A stretch of DNA of 64,000 nt from Serratia sp. M24T3 (GTDB taxonomy: Bacteria; Pseudomonadota; Gammaproteobacteria; Enterobacterales; Enterobacteriaceae): assembly GCF_000257645.1 (NCBI RefSeq), contig NZ_AJHJ01000018.1:17410-81409 (forward strand), written 5' to 3'. The notes beneath the pieces are model-generated. The model saw only the letters and a list, made by a program, of their open reading frames with translations, was not told where the DNA came from and did not search any database. The position numbers and the translations under genes were made by a program. Below, one piece after another: positions 37,250-45,864 of this stretch (the first letter of the stretch is position 1; the number at the start of each line of letters is the position of its first letter).

Positions 37250-39175
37250 ATGAACAACACACAAAAGAAACTGGACGTTATCTGTTTGGGACGTATTGCC
37301 GTCGATCTCTACGGTCAGCAAATTGGCGCACGTCTGGAAGACGTCGGCACTTTTGCCAAATACCTGGGTGGATCATCAGGCAATGTGGCATACGGCACGG
37401 CAATTCAGGGGCTGCGCTCCGGGATGCTGGCTCGCGTCGGCGACGAACATATGGGCCGTTTCCTGCGCGAAGAATTAATTCGCGTAGGCGTGAACACGGA
37501 TTACCTCATCACCGATAAAGATCGTCTTACTGGTCTGGTGCTGTTGGGAATTAAAGATCAGGATACTTTCCCACTGATTTTCTATCGCGATAACTGTGCT
37601 GACATGGCGCTGACTCCCGATGATATCAATGAAGACTACATCGCCTCATCAAGGGCGCTGGCCATCACCGGGACTCACTTGTCTCATCCGCACACTCGCC
37701 AGGCGGTATTGACTGCGCTGAATTATGCGAAGAAACACGGCCTGCGCCGCGCGCTGGATATTGACTATCGTCCGGTACTGTGGGGCCTGACCTCACTTGG
37801 CGACGGCGAAACTCGATTTGTTTCATCCGAAAAGGTAACTAGTGAAATTCAGGAAGTGCTGCATCATTTCGACCTGATCGTCGGCACGGAAGAAGAATTT
37901 CATATTGCCGGCGGCAGCACCGACACCCTTACGGCTCTGAAACGCGTACGTGAATTGACTGACGCCACGCTGGTTTGTAAACGCGGCGCGCTGGGCTGCT
38001 CAGTGTTTGAAAAGCAGATCCCCTCTTCCTGGGATGATATCAAACTGCAAACTGGCGTCCGCGTCGAAGTGCTTAACGTACTCGGCGCAGGCGATGCCTT
38101 TATGTCAGGCTTGCTGCGTGGTTACTTGAATGACGAAGGTTGGGAGCAGGCATGCCGCTACGCCAACGCCTGCGGCGCTCTGGTGGTATCACGTCACGGC
38201 TGTGCGCCTGCAATGCCGACCAAACTGGAGCTGGATGATTATCTGCTGCGTGACAAATCAGTACCCCAGCCTGATAAAGATGCTCGTCTGAATCACCTGC
38301 ACCGCGTGACCACGCGCAAGCAGCAATGGCCGGAGTTGTGCATTTTTGCCTTCGATCACCGCAAACAGCTCGTGGATATGGCGCAGGAAGTGGGGGCTAA
38401 TATCAACGAGATCCCGCGTTTGAAACTGCTGCTGCTGGAAGGTGCTCGCCAGGCTGCAAGCGAGGCCGGTTTGCACAATAACAGCGGTATTCTTGCCGAT
38501 ACCACTTTTGGCCAGAATGCGTTGAACGCAATAACCGGCGAAGGCTGGTGGATTGGTCGTCCGATTGAGCTACCAAGCTCGCGCCCGCTGCGTCTTGAAC
38601 ACGGCAACATCGGCTCACAGCTGATCGACTGGCCGCTGGAACACGTAGTGAAATGCCTGATTTTCTATCATCCGCAAGACAGCGCGGCGCTGCGAGAAGA
38701 ACAGGAGGCGCTGGCGCTGGAGGTTTATCAGGGATGCTGCAAAACCGGTCACGAGCTGCTGCTGGAAATCATTTTGCCCGCCGACAATCCTGATCAGGAT
38801 GAAAAATATTACGCGCAAATCGTTGAACGTTTTTACACGTTGGGCATTCAGCCGGATTGGTGGAAGCTCCCGGCTCAAGGCGTCGAGAGCTGGAAAGCCA
38901 TTAGCCAGTTGATTGATAACAACGATCCACAGTGTCGCGGAATATTGATTCTTGGCCTTGATGCGCCGGAAGAAACATTGAAAACCGGCTTTGCCGCCGC
39001 AGCTGATATTCCGTGGGTCAAAGGCTTTGCCGTTGGACGCACCATCTTTGGCGAATCATCTCGCCAGTGGCTGGCCAACAAGCTTAACGATCAACAGCTT
39101 ATCAATGATGTTAAGCAGCGCTATTTGACCTTGATAAACTACTGGCGCACCTACCGTCCTGCCAGCAAGCGCTAA
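37250..39175 (+). CDS. iolC: IolC: 5-dehydro-2-deoxygluconokinase fused to DUF2090 aldolase-like domain
   Basis: The product is a 641-residue cytoplasmic protein. Residues 1-325 are a PfkB-family kinase (CLGRIAVDLYGQQIGARLED at the start, GGSSGNVAYG, and catalytic VLNVLGAGDAFMSGLLRG near residue 285). Residues 340-641 are DUF2090, with FAFDHRKQLVDMA. It phosphorylates 5-dehydro-2-deoxy-D-gluconate, and the second domain is annotated in the family as the matching aldolase, giving malonate semialdehyde and dihydroxyacetone phosphate. That would explain the lack of a separate iolJ. The ATG at 37250 has AGGATAGGA upstream. It ends at a terminator and is monocistronic. Confidence 0.92.
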   Translation: MNNTQKKLDVICLGRIAVDLYGQQIGARLEDVGTFAKYLGGSSGNVAYGTAIQGLRSGMLARVGDEHMGRFLREELIRVGVNTDYLITDKDRLTGLVLLGIKDQDTFPLIFYRDNCADMALTPDDINEDYIASSRALAITGTHLSHPHTRQAVLTALNYAKKHGLRRALDIDYRPVLWGLTSLGDGETRFVSSEKVTSEIQEVLHHFDLIVGTEEEFHIAGGSTDTLTALKRVRELTDATLVCKRGALGCSVFEKQIPSSWDDIKLQTGVRVEVLNVLGAGDAFMSGLLRGYLNDEGWEQACRYANACGALVVSRHGCAPAMPTKLELDDYLLRDKSVPQPDKDARLNHLHRVTTRKQQWPELCIFAFDHRKQLVDMAQEVGANINEIPRLKLLLLEGARQAASEAGLHNNSGILADTTFGQNALNAITGEGWWIGRPIELPSSRPLRLEHGNIGSQLIDWPLEHVVKCLIFYHPQDSAALREEQEALALEVYQGCCKTGHELLLEIILPADNPDQDEKYYAQIVERFYTLGIQPDWWKLPAQGVESWKAISQLIDNNDPQCRGILILGLDAPEETLKTGFAAAADIPWVKGFAVGRTIFGESSRQWLANKLNDQQLINDVKQRYLTLINYWRTYRPASKR

Positions 39176-39188
39176 GCCGTAACGCCAG

Positions 39189-39226
39189 GCAGGCCTGATT
39201 CCTTAAGGATTCAGGCCTGCTTTTTT
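39189..39226 (+). terminator. Rho-independent terminator of iolC
   Basis: GCAGGCCTGA and TCAGGCCTGC form a 10-bp stem with further pairing (TCC/GGA) towards the loop, followed by six T residues. Confidence 0.92.
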
Positions 39227-39227
39227 A

Positions 39228-39243
39228 TGTGTTCTACATCACA
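39228..39243. promoter_or_regulatory. CRP-like site upstream of the MFS gene
   Basis: TGTGT-TCTACA-TCACA matches the CRP consensus at 9 of 10 positions and ends 56 bases before the ATG at 39300, a workable distance for activation. Confidence 0.5.
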
Positions 39244-39299
39244 CTTTCTATAATTACCTTTCAGGCTTTTTTAATTCATTAACCATTACGGTATCGCCG

Positions 39300-40526
39300 A
39301 TGAGTATTTTAATTCAGGAGCAACACCCACAACGCCTTTTATTACGCATTAGCATCGCGATGTTTATTGCCTATCTTGCCATCGGGCTGCCGCTCGGCAT
39401 TCTGCCTCTTTATGTCCACCAGCAGCTGGGCCTCAACGACGTATTGGTCGGTATCGCCATCGGTGCACAATTTATTACTACCTTAGTGACTCGCAGTACA
39501 GCAGGTCGCCTGGCGGATAGTCACGGCGCGCGTCGTACCGCACTTTCTGGCATGGCATGCTGTGCAGCATCCGGTGTCGCCACTCTGGCTGCCGCGTTGA
39601 TGCCATCCGAGTCGGTTTATCTGGCCTTCAGCCTGTTGATTATTGGGCGAATTTTACTGGGTGTTGGCGAGAGCCTGCTGCTCACTGGAAACTTGACCTG
39701 GGGTATGGGCCTTGCGGGCGAGGGATTGGCGGGCAAGGTGATGTCCTGGAACGGCATGGCGACCTACGGGGCGATGGCTGTCGGCGCACCGCTCGGACTG
39801 GCGCTATACCGCTCTCAGGGGATGGCCACCACTGCCGGTCTGATGCTGCTATTACCGCTGATTGCACTTTTGGTCGATCGCGGCGTGCCTGCGGTTGAAG
39901 CCCATGCCGGTAAACGCCAGCCGCTGAGTACTATCTGGGTTCGCATCTGGCGACCGGGGTTGGGCCTGATGCTGCAGGGTATCGGATTCTCGGTGCTCAG
40001 TGTTTTTATCACCCTGTATTTCAACCAGTTTGGCTGGTCGTATGCCGGATTCGCACTGACCGCCTTTGGTGCCGCATTTATCGCGGTGCGACTGATGCTA
40101 GGTAATCTGCCAGATAAATTTGGTGGCATCAAAGTTGCACAATATTCGCTATTGGTAGAGTGCGCCGGATTATTGCTGATTTGTCTGGCGGTTAACCCAT
40201 TGATGGCGCTAGCCGGTGCAGCACTGACCGGCTGTGGCTGCTCGCTTATCTTCCCGTCGCTCGGCGTCGAAGTTGTGCGTCGCGTTCCACCAGAAGCCAG
40301 AGGCACGGCGCTCGGAGGTTATTCAGCGTTTCAGGATTTAGCCTATGGCGTTACCGGGCCTCTGGCAGGAATTTTATCGAGCTTTGCTGGTTATCGCAGT
40401 GTGTTCCTCCTGGCCGCAGGCTGTGCCTTTGTCGGTATGCTATTGGTAAAAATCGGATTGCCGCGAGGTAAAAACCCGTCAAATTACGCCACTTGCCACC
40501 AGCGGCATAAAAAAACAGCGAAATGA
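39300..40526 (+). CDS. MFS transporter, YhhS-like
   Basis: The product is a 408-residue transporter with 12 helices. The early motifs FIAYLAIGLPLGILPLYV and RSTAGRLADSHGARRTALSG, and the mid-protein GRILLGVGESLL, fit the YhhS/staphylopine-exporter-like group. The last residues are basic. The ribosome binding site is weak. It sits between iolC and iolA but belongs to a family that is not part of known inositol pathways, so a role in export or in sugar balance is only inferred. Confidence 0.82.
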   Translation: MSILIQEQHPQRLLLRISIAMFIAYLAIGLPLGILPLYVHQQLGLNDVLVGIAIGAQFITTLVTRSTAGRLADSHGARRTALSGMACCAASGVATLAAALMPSESVYLAFSLLIIGRILLGVGESLLLTGNLTWGMGLAGEGLAGKVMSWNGMATYGAMAVGAPLGLALYRSQGMATTAGLMLLLPLIALLVDRGVPAVEAHAGKRQPLSTIWVRIWRPGLGLMLQGIGFSVLSVFITLYFNQFGWSYAGFALTAFGAAFIAVRLMLGNLPDKFGGIKVAQYSLLVECAGLLLICLAVNPLMALAGAALTGCGCSLIFPSLGVEVVRRVPPEARGTALGGYSAFQDLAYGVTGPLAGILSSFAGYRSVFLLAAGCAFVGMLLVKIGLPRGKNPSNYATCHQRHKKTAK

Positions 40527-40850
40527 ACTTTTTATACCGATAAAATGAAATATATAAGGTTATGCCAGTCATGAAGATTTTCTCAGGACTGGCCTCCACG
40601 CCTGATATCTCCCCACGCGCCCTTGGGAAAAATTAAATTATATAAATCAATTTATTATATAAAAACCTTAATCGTTCAAGAACAAAATAATTGTTCCCTT
40701 CCAACCCAAAACTCTGCCACCGATCACGGAAACATAAATTCCATTAAATTTAATTTGAAACATTTAGTTCAAAGTAATAAGGTTATTTTAGTCGGGCGGC
40801 CCTTAGAGGGTCCTGCAAATTCATCACGGTCCTGAGGTAAGGTAGAGAAG
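40527..40850. other. iolA promoter region
   Basis: This 324-base gap contains a 7-bp inverted repeat, GCCAGTC/GACTGGC (40564-40593), of unclear role, AT-rich promoter-like sequence, the TGAA-N8-TTCA site at 40754-40773 and a ribosome binding site AAGGTAGAGAAG before the iolA ATG. No gene is seen. Confidence 0.5.
40754..40773. promoter_or_regulatory. Candidate IolR operator upstream of iolA
   Basis: TTTGAA-ACATTTAG-TTCAAA is a perfect 6-bp inverted repeat with an 8-base spacer, the same spacing as the sites before iolT and iolR. It lies 78 bases before the iolA ATG. Confidence 0.45.
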
Positions 40851-42356
40851 ATGGAAATAATCGCGAATTTCATAAACGGCCAGCGCACTACGAGCAGCAG
40901 TAAAGAAACTTTGCCGGTAACGAATCCGGCTACCGGTCAGGTCATCCGCCAGGTGACTCAGAGCACAGAGCAAGAAGTGTTGAAGGCGATTGAACATGCA
41001 CACAACGCTTTCCCGGCATGGTCCAACACTCCGCCACTGCGCCGTGCGCGCATCCTTTTTGAATTCAAGGCGTTGATCGAAAAAAACCGCGACGAGCTGG
41101 CTGAGCTGATTGTCAGTGAACACGGTAAAGTATTTTCCGATGCGCTGGGTGAGTTAACCCGTGGTCTGGAAGTGGTCGAGTTTGCCTGCGGTATTCCAGA
41201 ACTGCTGAAAGGCGAGTTCTCAAACAATGTCGGCGGCGGCGTAGACAGCTACTCGGTAATGCAGCCGCTGGGTGTTGTTGCGGGAATTACTCCATTTAAT
41301 TTCCCGGCGATGGTGCCAATGTGGATGTTCCCGGTGGCATTGGCCTGCGGAAACACCTTTATTCTCAAACCCCCGGCCCCGGCACCTTCTGCCTCTATTC
41401 GTTTGGCAGAATTATTGAAAGAGGCGGGACTGCCAGACGGCGTATTCAACGTGGTGCACTGCGGCAACGACGCAGCCAGCCTGCTAACCACTGATGAACG
41501 CATTCAGGGAGTGAGCTTCGTCGGCTCATCCGGCGTCGCTCAACATATTTATGCTACCGCCAGCGCCCACGGTAAACGCGTGCAGGCCTTTGGGGCAGCG
41601 AAAAACCACGCTATCGTCATGCCGGATGCTGACCTCGACGCTACTGTGCAGGCAATCATGGGCGGTGCATTTGGTTCTGCCGGTGAACGCTGCATGGCGC
41701 TGCCAATCGTGGTTGCCGTAGGTGATGACACCGCTGACAAGCTGATTGCCAAACTGACGCCGCTGGTTAACGCGCTGCGTATCGGTCCGGGAAACCTGCG
41801 CGGTAAAGAAGAAAATGAAATGGGCCCGGTTATCTCCAAGGCTCACCAGACCAAAGTCCTCGGCTATATTGATCATGGCGTATCAGAAGGTGCAAAACTG
41901 GTTATCGATGGTCGTAACTATAAAGTCGATGGCCATCCTGAAGGATTTTACGTCGGCGGTACGCTGTTCGATAACGTCACCACCGATATGAAAATTTATC
42001 GTGAAGAGATTTTCGGACCCGTTCTCGGCATCGTGCGTGAAAAGGATTTCGAGTCTGCATTACGCACGGTTAACGGCCACGAATTTGGCAACGGTAGCGC
42101 GATTTTCACGACCAATGGCCACTATGCCCGCGAGTTTGTGCAAAACGTTGAAGCCGGGATGGTTGGAGTAAACATTCCAGTTCCGGTGCCGGTTGCCTTC
42201 CACTCGTTCGGTGGATGGAAACGTTCCGTATTTGGTGCGCTTAACGTGCATGGTCCAGACGGCGTTCGCTTTTATACTCGTATGAAAACGGTTACCACCC
42301 GTTGGCCGAGCGGTCAGCAAACCGTGGCGGAGTTCAGTATGCCGACGTTGGGTTAA
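40851..42356 (+). CDS. iolA: CoA-acylating methylmalonate-semialdehyde dehydrogenase
   Basis: The product is a 501-residue aldehyde dehydrogenase. It oxidises malonate semialdehyde (and methylmalonate semialdehyde) with NAD and CoA, releasing CO2 to give acetyl-CoA (or propionyl-CoA), the last step of inositol breakdown. The catalytic cysteine is in GSAGERCMALPIV (about residue 283), and FNFPAMVPMWMFPVALACGN is the family-specific substrate/CoA region. Its length matches MmsA/IolA. iolB follows 20 bases later with its own ribosome binding site, so iolAB form an operon. Confidence 0.94.
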   Translation: MEIIANFINGQRTTSSSKETLPVTNPATGQVIRQVTQSTEQEVLKAIEHAHNAFPAWSNTPPLRRARILFEFKALIEKNRDELAELIVSEHGKVFSDALGELTRGLEVVEFACGIPELLKGEFSNNVGGGVDSYSVMQPLGVVAGITPFNFPAMVPMWMFPVALACGNTFILKPPAPAPSASIRLAELLKEAGLPDGVFNVVHCGNDAASLLTTDERIQGVSFVGSSGVAQHIYATASAHGKRVQAFGAAKNHAIVMPDADLDATVQAIMGGAFGSAGERCMALPIVVAVGDDTADKLIAKLTPLVNALRIGPGNLRGKEENEMGPVISKAHQTKVLGYIDHGVSEGAKLVIDGRNYKVDGHPEGFYVGGTLFDNVTTDMKIYREEIFGPVLGIVREKDFESALRTVNGHEFGNGSAIFTTNGHYAREFVQNVEAGMVGVNIPVPVPVAFHSFGGWKRSVFGALNVHGPDGVRFYTRMKTVTTRWPSGQQTVAEFSMPTLG

Positions 42357-42376
42357 ACACTTACAAGGAGAGGATT

Positions 42377-43198
42377 ATGTCCCGCTTGCTCAGTAAGCAC
42401 GCGCCGTCACAAGACGGTCGTATTCAGCATATTACGCCAGAAACTGCGGGCTGGAAGTACGTGGGTTTTGACGTTTATCAGCTCAAAGAAGGCCAGTCCC
42501 TGACTCTGCCTGCGGATGATAAAGAACGCTGTCTGGTACTGGTATCGGGCCGGGCAAGCGTGGTCACTCCCACAGAAACCTTTGAGCATATTGGCGAACG
42601 TATGAGCCCGTTCGAGCGTATTCCAGCCTGGTCGGTTTATGTGCCGCACAATACTCAGTCTGAAGTTAAGGCCGAGTCGGCGTTAGAGCTGGCAGTGTGC
42701 AGTGCACCAGGCTTTGGCGACCTGCCTCCACGCCTGATCGCGCCGAAAGACGTTGGGGTTGAGCATCGTGGCAAGGGTCGCAATAAACGCCTGGTGCACA
42801 ATATTCTGCCTGACGACAAACCTGCCGATAGCCTGCTGGTAGTCGAGGTTTACACCGATGAAGGCGACAGCAGCTCTTACCCGAGCCATAAACACGATAC
42901 GCCGGTGGCGGGGAAAGAAACCTATCTCGAAGAGACCTACTACCACCGTTTCGATCCGCCGCAAGGCTTTGCTTTACATCGGGTTTATACCGACGATCGC
43001 AGTCTGGACGAATGCATGGCGCCTTACGATCGTGACGTGGTGCAAGTGCCTCGCGGCTACCATCCGGTAGCGACCATTGCCGGTTATGATAATTATTATC
43101 TTAACGTAATGGCTGGTCCCGAGCGCAAATGGCAGTTTACCTGGGAGAAAGACCATGCCTGGGTCAATACCGACGCTTATCCGCGCAATAAAGAATAG
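42377..43198 (+). CDS. iolB: 5-deoxy-glucuronate isomerase
   Basis: The product is a 273-residue double cupin that converts 5-deoxy-D-glucuronate to 5-dehydro-2-deoxy-D-gluconate, the substrate of IolC. Metal-binding residues are in SSYPSHKHDTP (about residues 173-183) and EETYYHRFDPPQGFALHRVYTDD, and the C-terminus has VPRGYHPV. AAGGAGAGGA precedes the ATG at 42377; the frame from 42302 overlaps iolA and is not used. The transcript then meets a hairpin at 43232-43252. Confidence 0.93.
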   Translation: MSRLLSKHAPSQDGRIQHITPETAGWKYVGFDVYQLKEGQSLTLPADDKERCLVLVSGRASVVTPTETFEHIGERMSPFERIPAWSVYVPHNTQSEVKAESALELAVCSAPGFGDLPPRLIAPKDVGVEHRGKGRNKRLVHNILPDDKPADSLLVVEVYTDEGDSSSYPSHKHDTPVAGKETYLEETYYHRFDPPQGFALHRVYTDDRSLDECMAPYDRDVVQVPRGYHPVATIAGYDNYYLNVMAGPERKWQFTWEKDHAWVNTDAYPRNKE

Positions 43199-43231
43199 CT
43201 TTCCAAAAATTACCCATATCGCTTAAACACA

Positions 43232-43255
43232 AAAGCAGCCTGCAGGCTGCTTTTT
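43232..43255 (+). terminator. Terminator after iolB
   Basis: AAAGCAGCC-TGCA-GGCTGCTTT is a 9-bp palindromic stem followed by further T residues. It separates iolAB from the isomerase gene at 43279, or allows only partial read-through. Confidence 0.75.
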
Positions 43256-43278
43256 AAGATTTCAGTGGAGGAAAAATT

Positions 43279-44079
43279 ATGTCTAGCCGCGTTAACTCCC
43301 CTTTCCAGCTTGCCGTTTGTGCCGAAATGGTGTTTCTGGACCTGCCATTTGTTGAACGCGTAAAACGAATTCATGAGGCCGGATTCGCAGTCGAGATTTG
43401 GGACTGGACCCAAAAAGACATCGATGCGCTGGCGGCCACCGGGGCACGTTTTACATCAATGACCGGCTATATCAGCGGCAATCTTCTCGATGATGACCAA
43501 ATTGAAAAACTTTTGGAAACCGCCGAAATCTCGATAGAAATCGCCCAACGTTTGAACTGTCCAAGCCTGAACCTGCACGGCACCGGTCTAGACAGCCAAG
43601 GCTTACCGGTTAAGCCGGTGATAGAAGTCACGGGGGCAATGTGGATCAAGGCCTATCAGACACTGTGCGCGATTGCCAAACTCGGCGAGCGCCATCAAAA
43701 AGTATTCTTGCTTGAAAACCTCAATACGCTGGTTGACCACCCCGCTACGCCTTTCGCCAAAGCGCGCGACACGTTAACGCTAATCTCGGCGGTCAACAGC
43801 CCTTGGTTGAAGATGAATCTGGATCTGTACCATGCGCAAATTGGTGAAGGGAATTTGATTGAGCTAATCCGCGAGTCTGCCCCTTTTATCGGCGAGATTC
43901 AGGTGGCCGACGTCCCTGGAAGGAAGGAACCAGGGACGGGAGAAATTAACTATCCAGCAATCGCGCACGCCCTGTATGAGACGGGGTATCGCGGGGTGGT
44001 CGGTATGGAAGCCTGGGCATCCGGGGATTCCAGTGTGGCGATTGAACGCTTCCAGCAGGCGTTTACAGTCAGACTGTAG
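43279..44079 (+). CDS. TIM-barrel isomerase (hydroxypyruvate-isomerase-like)
   Basis: The product is a 266-residue cytoplasmic protein of the xylose-isomerase-like TIM-barrel fold. Likely metal ligands are Glu in VFLLENLNT, Asp and His in WLKMNLDLYHAQIGEG, and Glu near the end in RGVVGMEAWASG. The first strand has VCAEMVFLDLPFVERVKRIHEAGF, as in hydroxypyruvate isomerase relatives. It may act in inositol isomer metabolism, given its position, but the substrate is unproven. GTGGAGG precedes its ATG. Its 3' end overlaps that of iolR by 11 bases in convergent orientation. Confidence 0.8.
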   Translation: MSSRVNSPFQLAVCAEMVFLDLPFVERVKRIHEAGFAVEIWDWTQKDIDALAATGARFTSMTGYISGNLLDDDQIEKLLETAEISIEIAQRLNCPSLNLHGTGLDSQGLPVKPVIEVTGAMWIKAYQTLCAIAKLGERHQKVFLLENLNTLVDHPATPFAKARDTLTLISAVNSPWLKMNLDLYHAQIGEGNLIELIRESAPFIGEIQVADVPGRKEPGTGEINYPAIAHALYETGYRGVVGMEAWASGDSSVAIERFQQAFTVRL

Positions 44080-44905
44080 TTTTCATCGCCAATGATACCG
44101 CGATAGTTTGCGCCAGACACATTGAGGCCACCTGAGAACGGAAACCGTCGAGCTGGGCCTCACGCACCACAAAACAGACATCGCTAAAGGCGGCAAGCGG
44201 GCTGACCTGGCTGTCGGTAATGGCAATCTGACGAGCACCGCGACGTGCACCAAGCTGAACTAATTCCATCGCCTCGCTGGCATACGGCGAGTAACTGATG
44301 GCGATCACCACGTCTTTTGGACTCACCATGCTCAACTGCTCCGAGAACATTCCGCCCAACCCATCGATTAGAAAGGCGCGACGCTCAAGATGGCGTAAAG
44401 CATAGGTCAGATAGCTGGCGACGCTGAATGAACGACGTAAGCCAATGATATAGATGTTATCGGCCTGTGAAAGCAAAGCAATCGCTTCGTCCAGTTGTTC
44501 AGCGCTGATATGCGTCGGCAGCTGCTGTAGAGCCTGTGCGTTAACCATCGAAAACATATTCAGCACTTCATCAGGCTTTTCCGGCGCAGCTGTGCCCTCA
44601 TCCACAGAGGATTTTCTAAATAACCGCGCCCTTTCTGTATAACTCACGGTTTCTTCCATCAGATGCTGACGGAATACCTGTTTCATTTCATTGAAACCGC
44701 TGAAACCAAAAGCGCTGGCAAAACGGATTAGCGTAGAAGGAGGAACATCTGCACGCTGCGCTATGGATGCCACCGTATCAAATGCCACGCTGTTACTATT
44801 ATCAAGTATATAGCGTGCCACCTGTTTAAGACGCTTGCTCAAGCTGTCATAACGGGTGCGAATGTCTTCCTGTAAAATAGACAATTGAGTTGTATGTTTT
44901 GACAC
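44069..44905 (-). CDS. iolR: RpiR-family repressor of the iol genes
   Basis: The product is a 278-residue regulator with an N-terminal RpiR helix-turn-helix (SLSKRLKQVARYILDN, FDTVASIAQRADVPPSTLIRFASAFGFSGFNEMKQVFR) and a C-terminal SIS sugar-phosphate-binding domain (NIYIIGLRRSFSVASYLTYALRHL, VVIAISYSPYASEAMELVQLG). Enterobacterial IolR belongs to this family, unlike the DeoR-type IolR of Bacillus. It probably represses the iol promoters and releases them on binding a pathway intermediate. A matching inverted repeat lies 48 bases before its own start, suggesting autoregulation. Confidence 0.88.
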   Translation of the reverse strand: MSKHTTQLSILQEDIRTRYDSLSKRLKQVARYILDNSNSVAFDTVASIAQRADVPPSTLIRFASAFGFSGFNEMKQVFRQHLMEETVSYTERARLFRKSSVDEGTAAPEKPDEVLNMFSMVNAQALQQLPTHISAEQLDEAIALLSQADNIYIIGLRRSFSVASYLTYALRHLERRAFLIDGLGGMFSEQLSMVSPKDVVIAISYSPYASEAMELVQLGARRGARQIAITDSQVSPLAAFSDVCFVVREAQLDGFRSQVASMCLAQTIAVSLAMKTTV

Positions 44906-44952
44906 GGGAATTCGCCCTCTAGGACATCATGAAGAATAGTTAAGTCTACCAA

Positions 44953-44972
44953 AATGAACAAAATATTTCATT
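44953..44972. promoter_or_regulatory. Candidate IolR operator upstream of iolR
   Basis: AATGAA-CAAAATAT-TTCATT is a perfect 6-bp inverted repeat with an 8-base spacer, between iolR and the isomerase gene at 45028. It fits autoregulation. Confidence 0.45.
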
Positions 44973-45027
44973 CATAGACTCCGGGCAGGATCCCATTTTA
45001 TGAACATACCAGTTCAAACACGTTCCG

Positions 45028-45855
45028 TTAACGGCTGGTCCACGCAGTGAGGCTTTCATAATTGTCTCGACCAATCTGCCACAGGTCATCTTCCCAATGA
45101 GTTGGGCTGAGCTGTTCCGGGCACCACACACCGTCGTAGCCCGTGGCGCGCACTGCCTCTATCCAGGCGGCGATATCAACCTCCCCCTCACCCGGCCGGT
45201 AGTCACGTTGTACCCATTCATCCCACTCTTCACCCTGACGCGCGGCCCGACCATCGCAGAAATGAATGCCGTATATCAGGTTAACGTCCATCTGCGCAAC
45301 TTCTTCGGGCCGAGTGTTGCCACCCGCGTGCAGATGCCAGAAATCAATCACCAGGCCAACGTTGTCGCGGCCTGCACGTTTAATAATCTCCAGCCCCTGG
45401 CTCAGGCTGTTAAAGCGAGTGAAAGCCACCACTTCAATCTGCAATTTTATACCGTACTGAAGCGCAATATCGGCTATGTCACTGATATTTTTGATTAAAA
45501 TTTCATTTCGCGCGTCTTCGTCCAGGTGATCCAACTCATTGAGCGCCATAATCTGCACCACCGGGCATTTCAGCACCTGTGCTGCATGACAGATTTTATG
45601 CGCCTCCTTTAACATCGCCGCACGCTCTTCGGGCTGATGCCGACCAATACGTTTAAGAGCATTGATACAGCTAATTTCAACGCCAAACTGTTCGGCAAGG
45701 GTATGAAACTTCTCGAGCGATCCGCCGTTATCGACATAGCGGAACAGATGCTCAGGCAGGATCTCCAACGCATCGAAACCTGTTTCACTGGCGAGACGCA
45801 GTTGTGTGACTGCGTTGCTGTACCAAACCGATACGCCGTGGAATGCTTTTTTCAT
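45028..45855 (-). CDS. TIM-barrel sugar isomerase/epimerase (IolI/IolH-like)
   Basis: The product is a 275-residue cytoplasmic protein of the AP-endonuclease-2/xylose-isomerase-like TIM-barrel family. Likely metal ligands are in LQIEVVAFTRFNS, LVIDFWHLHAGG and GIHFCDGRA, with a final Glu in DGVWCPEQLSP. It resembles inosose isomerases of the IolI/IolH type. It follows the IolE/MocC-like gene by 9 bases and is clearly cotranscribed. Precise reaction unproven; it could interconvert inosose isomers. Confidence 0.82.
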   Translation of the reverse strand: MKKAFHGVSVWYSNAVTQLRLASETGFDALEILPEHLFRYVDNGGSLEKFHTLAEQFGVEISCINALKRIGRHQPEERAAMLKEAHKICHAAQVLKCPVVQIMALNELDHLDEDARNEILIKNISDIADIALQYGIKLQIEVVAFTRFNSLSQGLEIIKRAGRDNVGLVIDFWHLHAGGNTRPEEVAQMDVNLIYGIHFCDGRAARQGEEWDEWVQRDYRPGEGEVDIAAWIEAVRATGYDGVWCPEQLSPTHWEDDLWQIGRDNYESLTAWTSR

Positions 45856-45864
45856 TACAGCTCC

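Noticed and set aside
40564..40593. Terminator after the YhhS-like transporter
   Set aside because: The GCCAGTC/GACTGGC stem has a long loop and no T-run on either strand.
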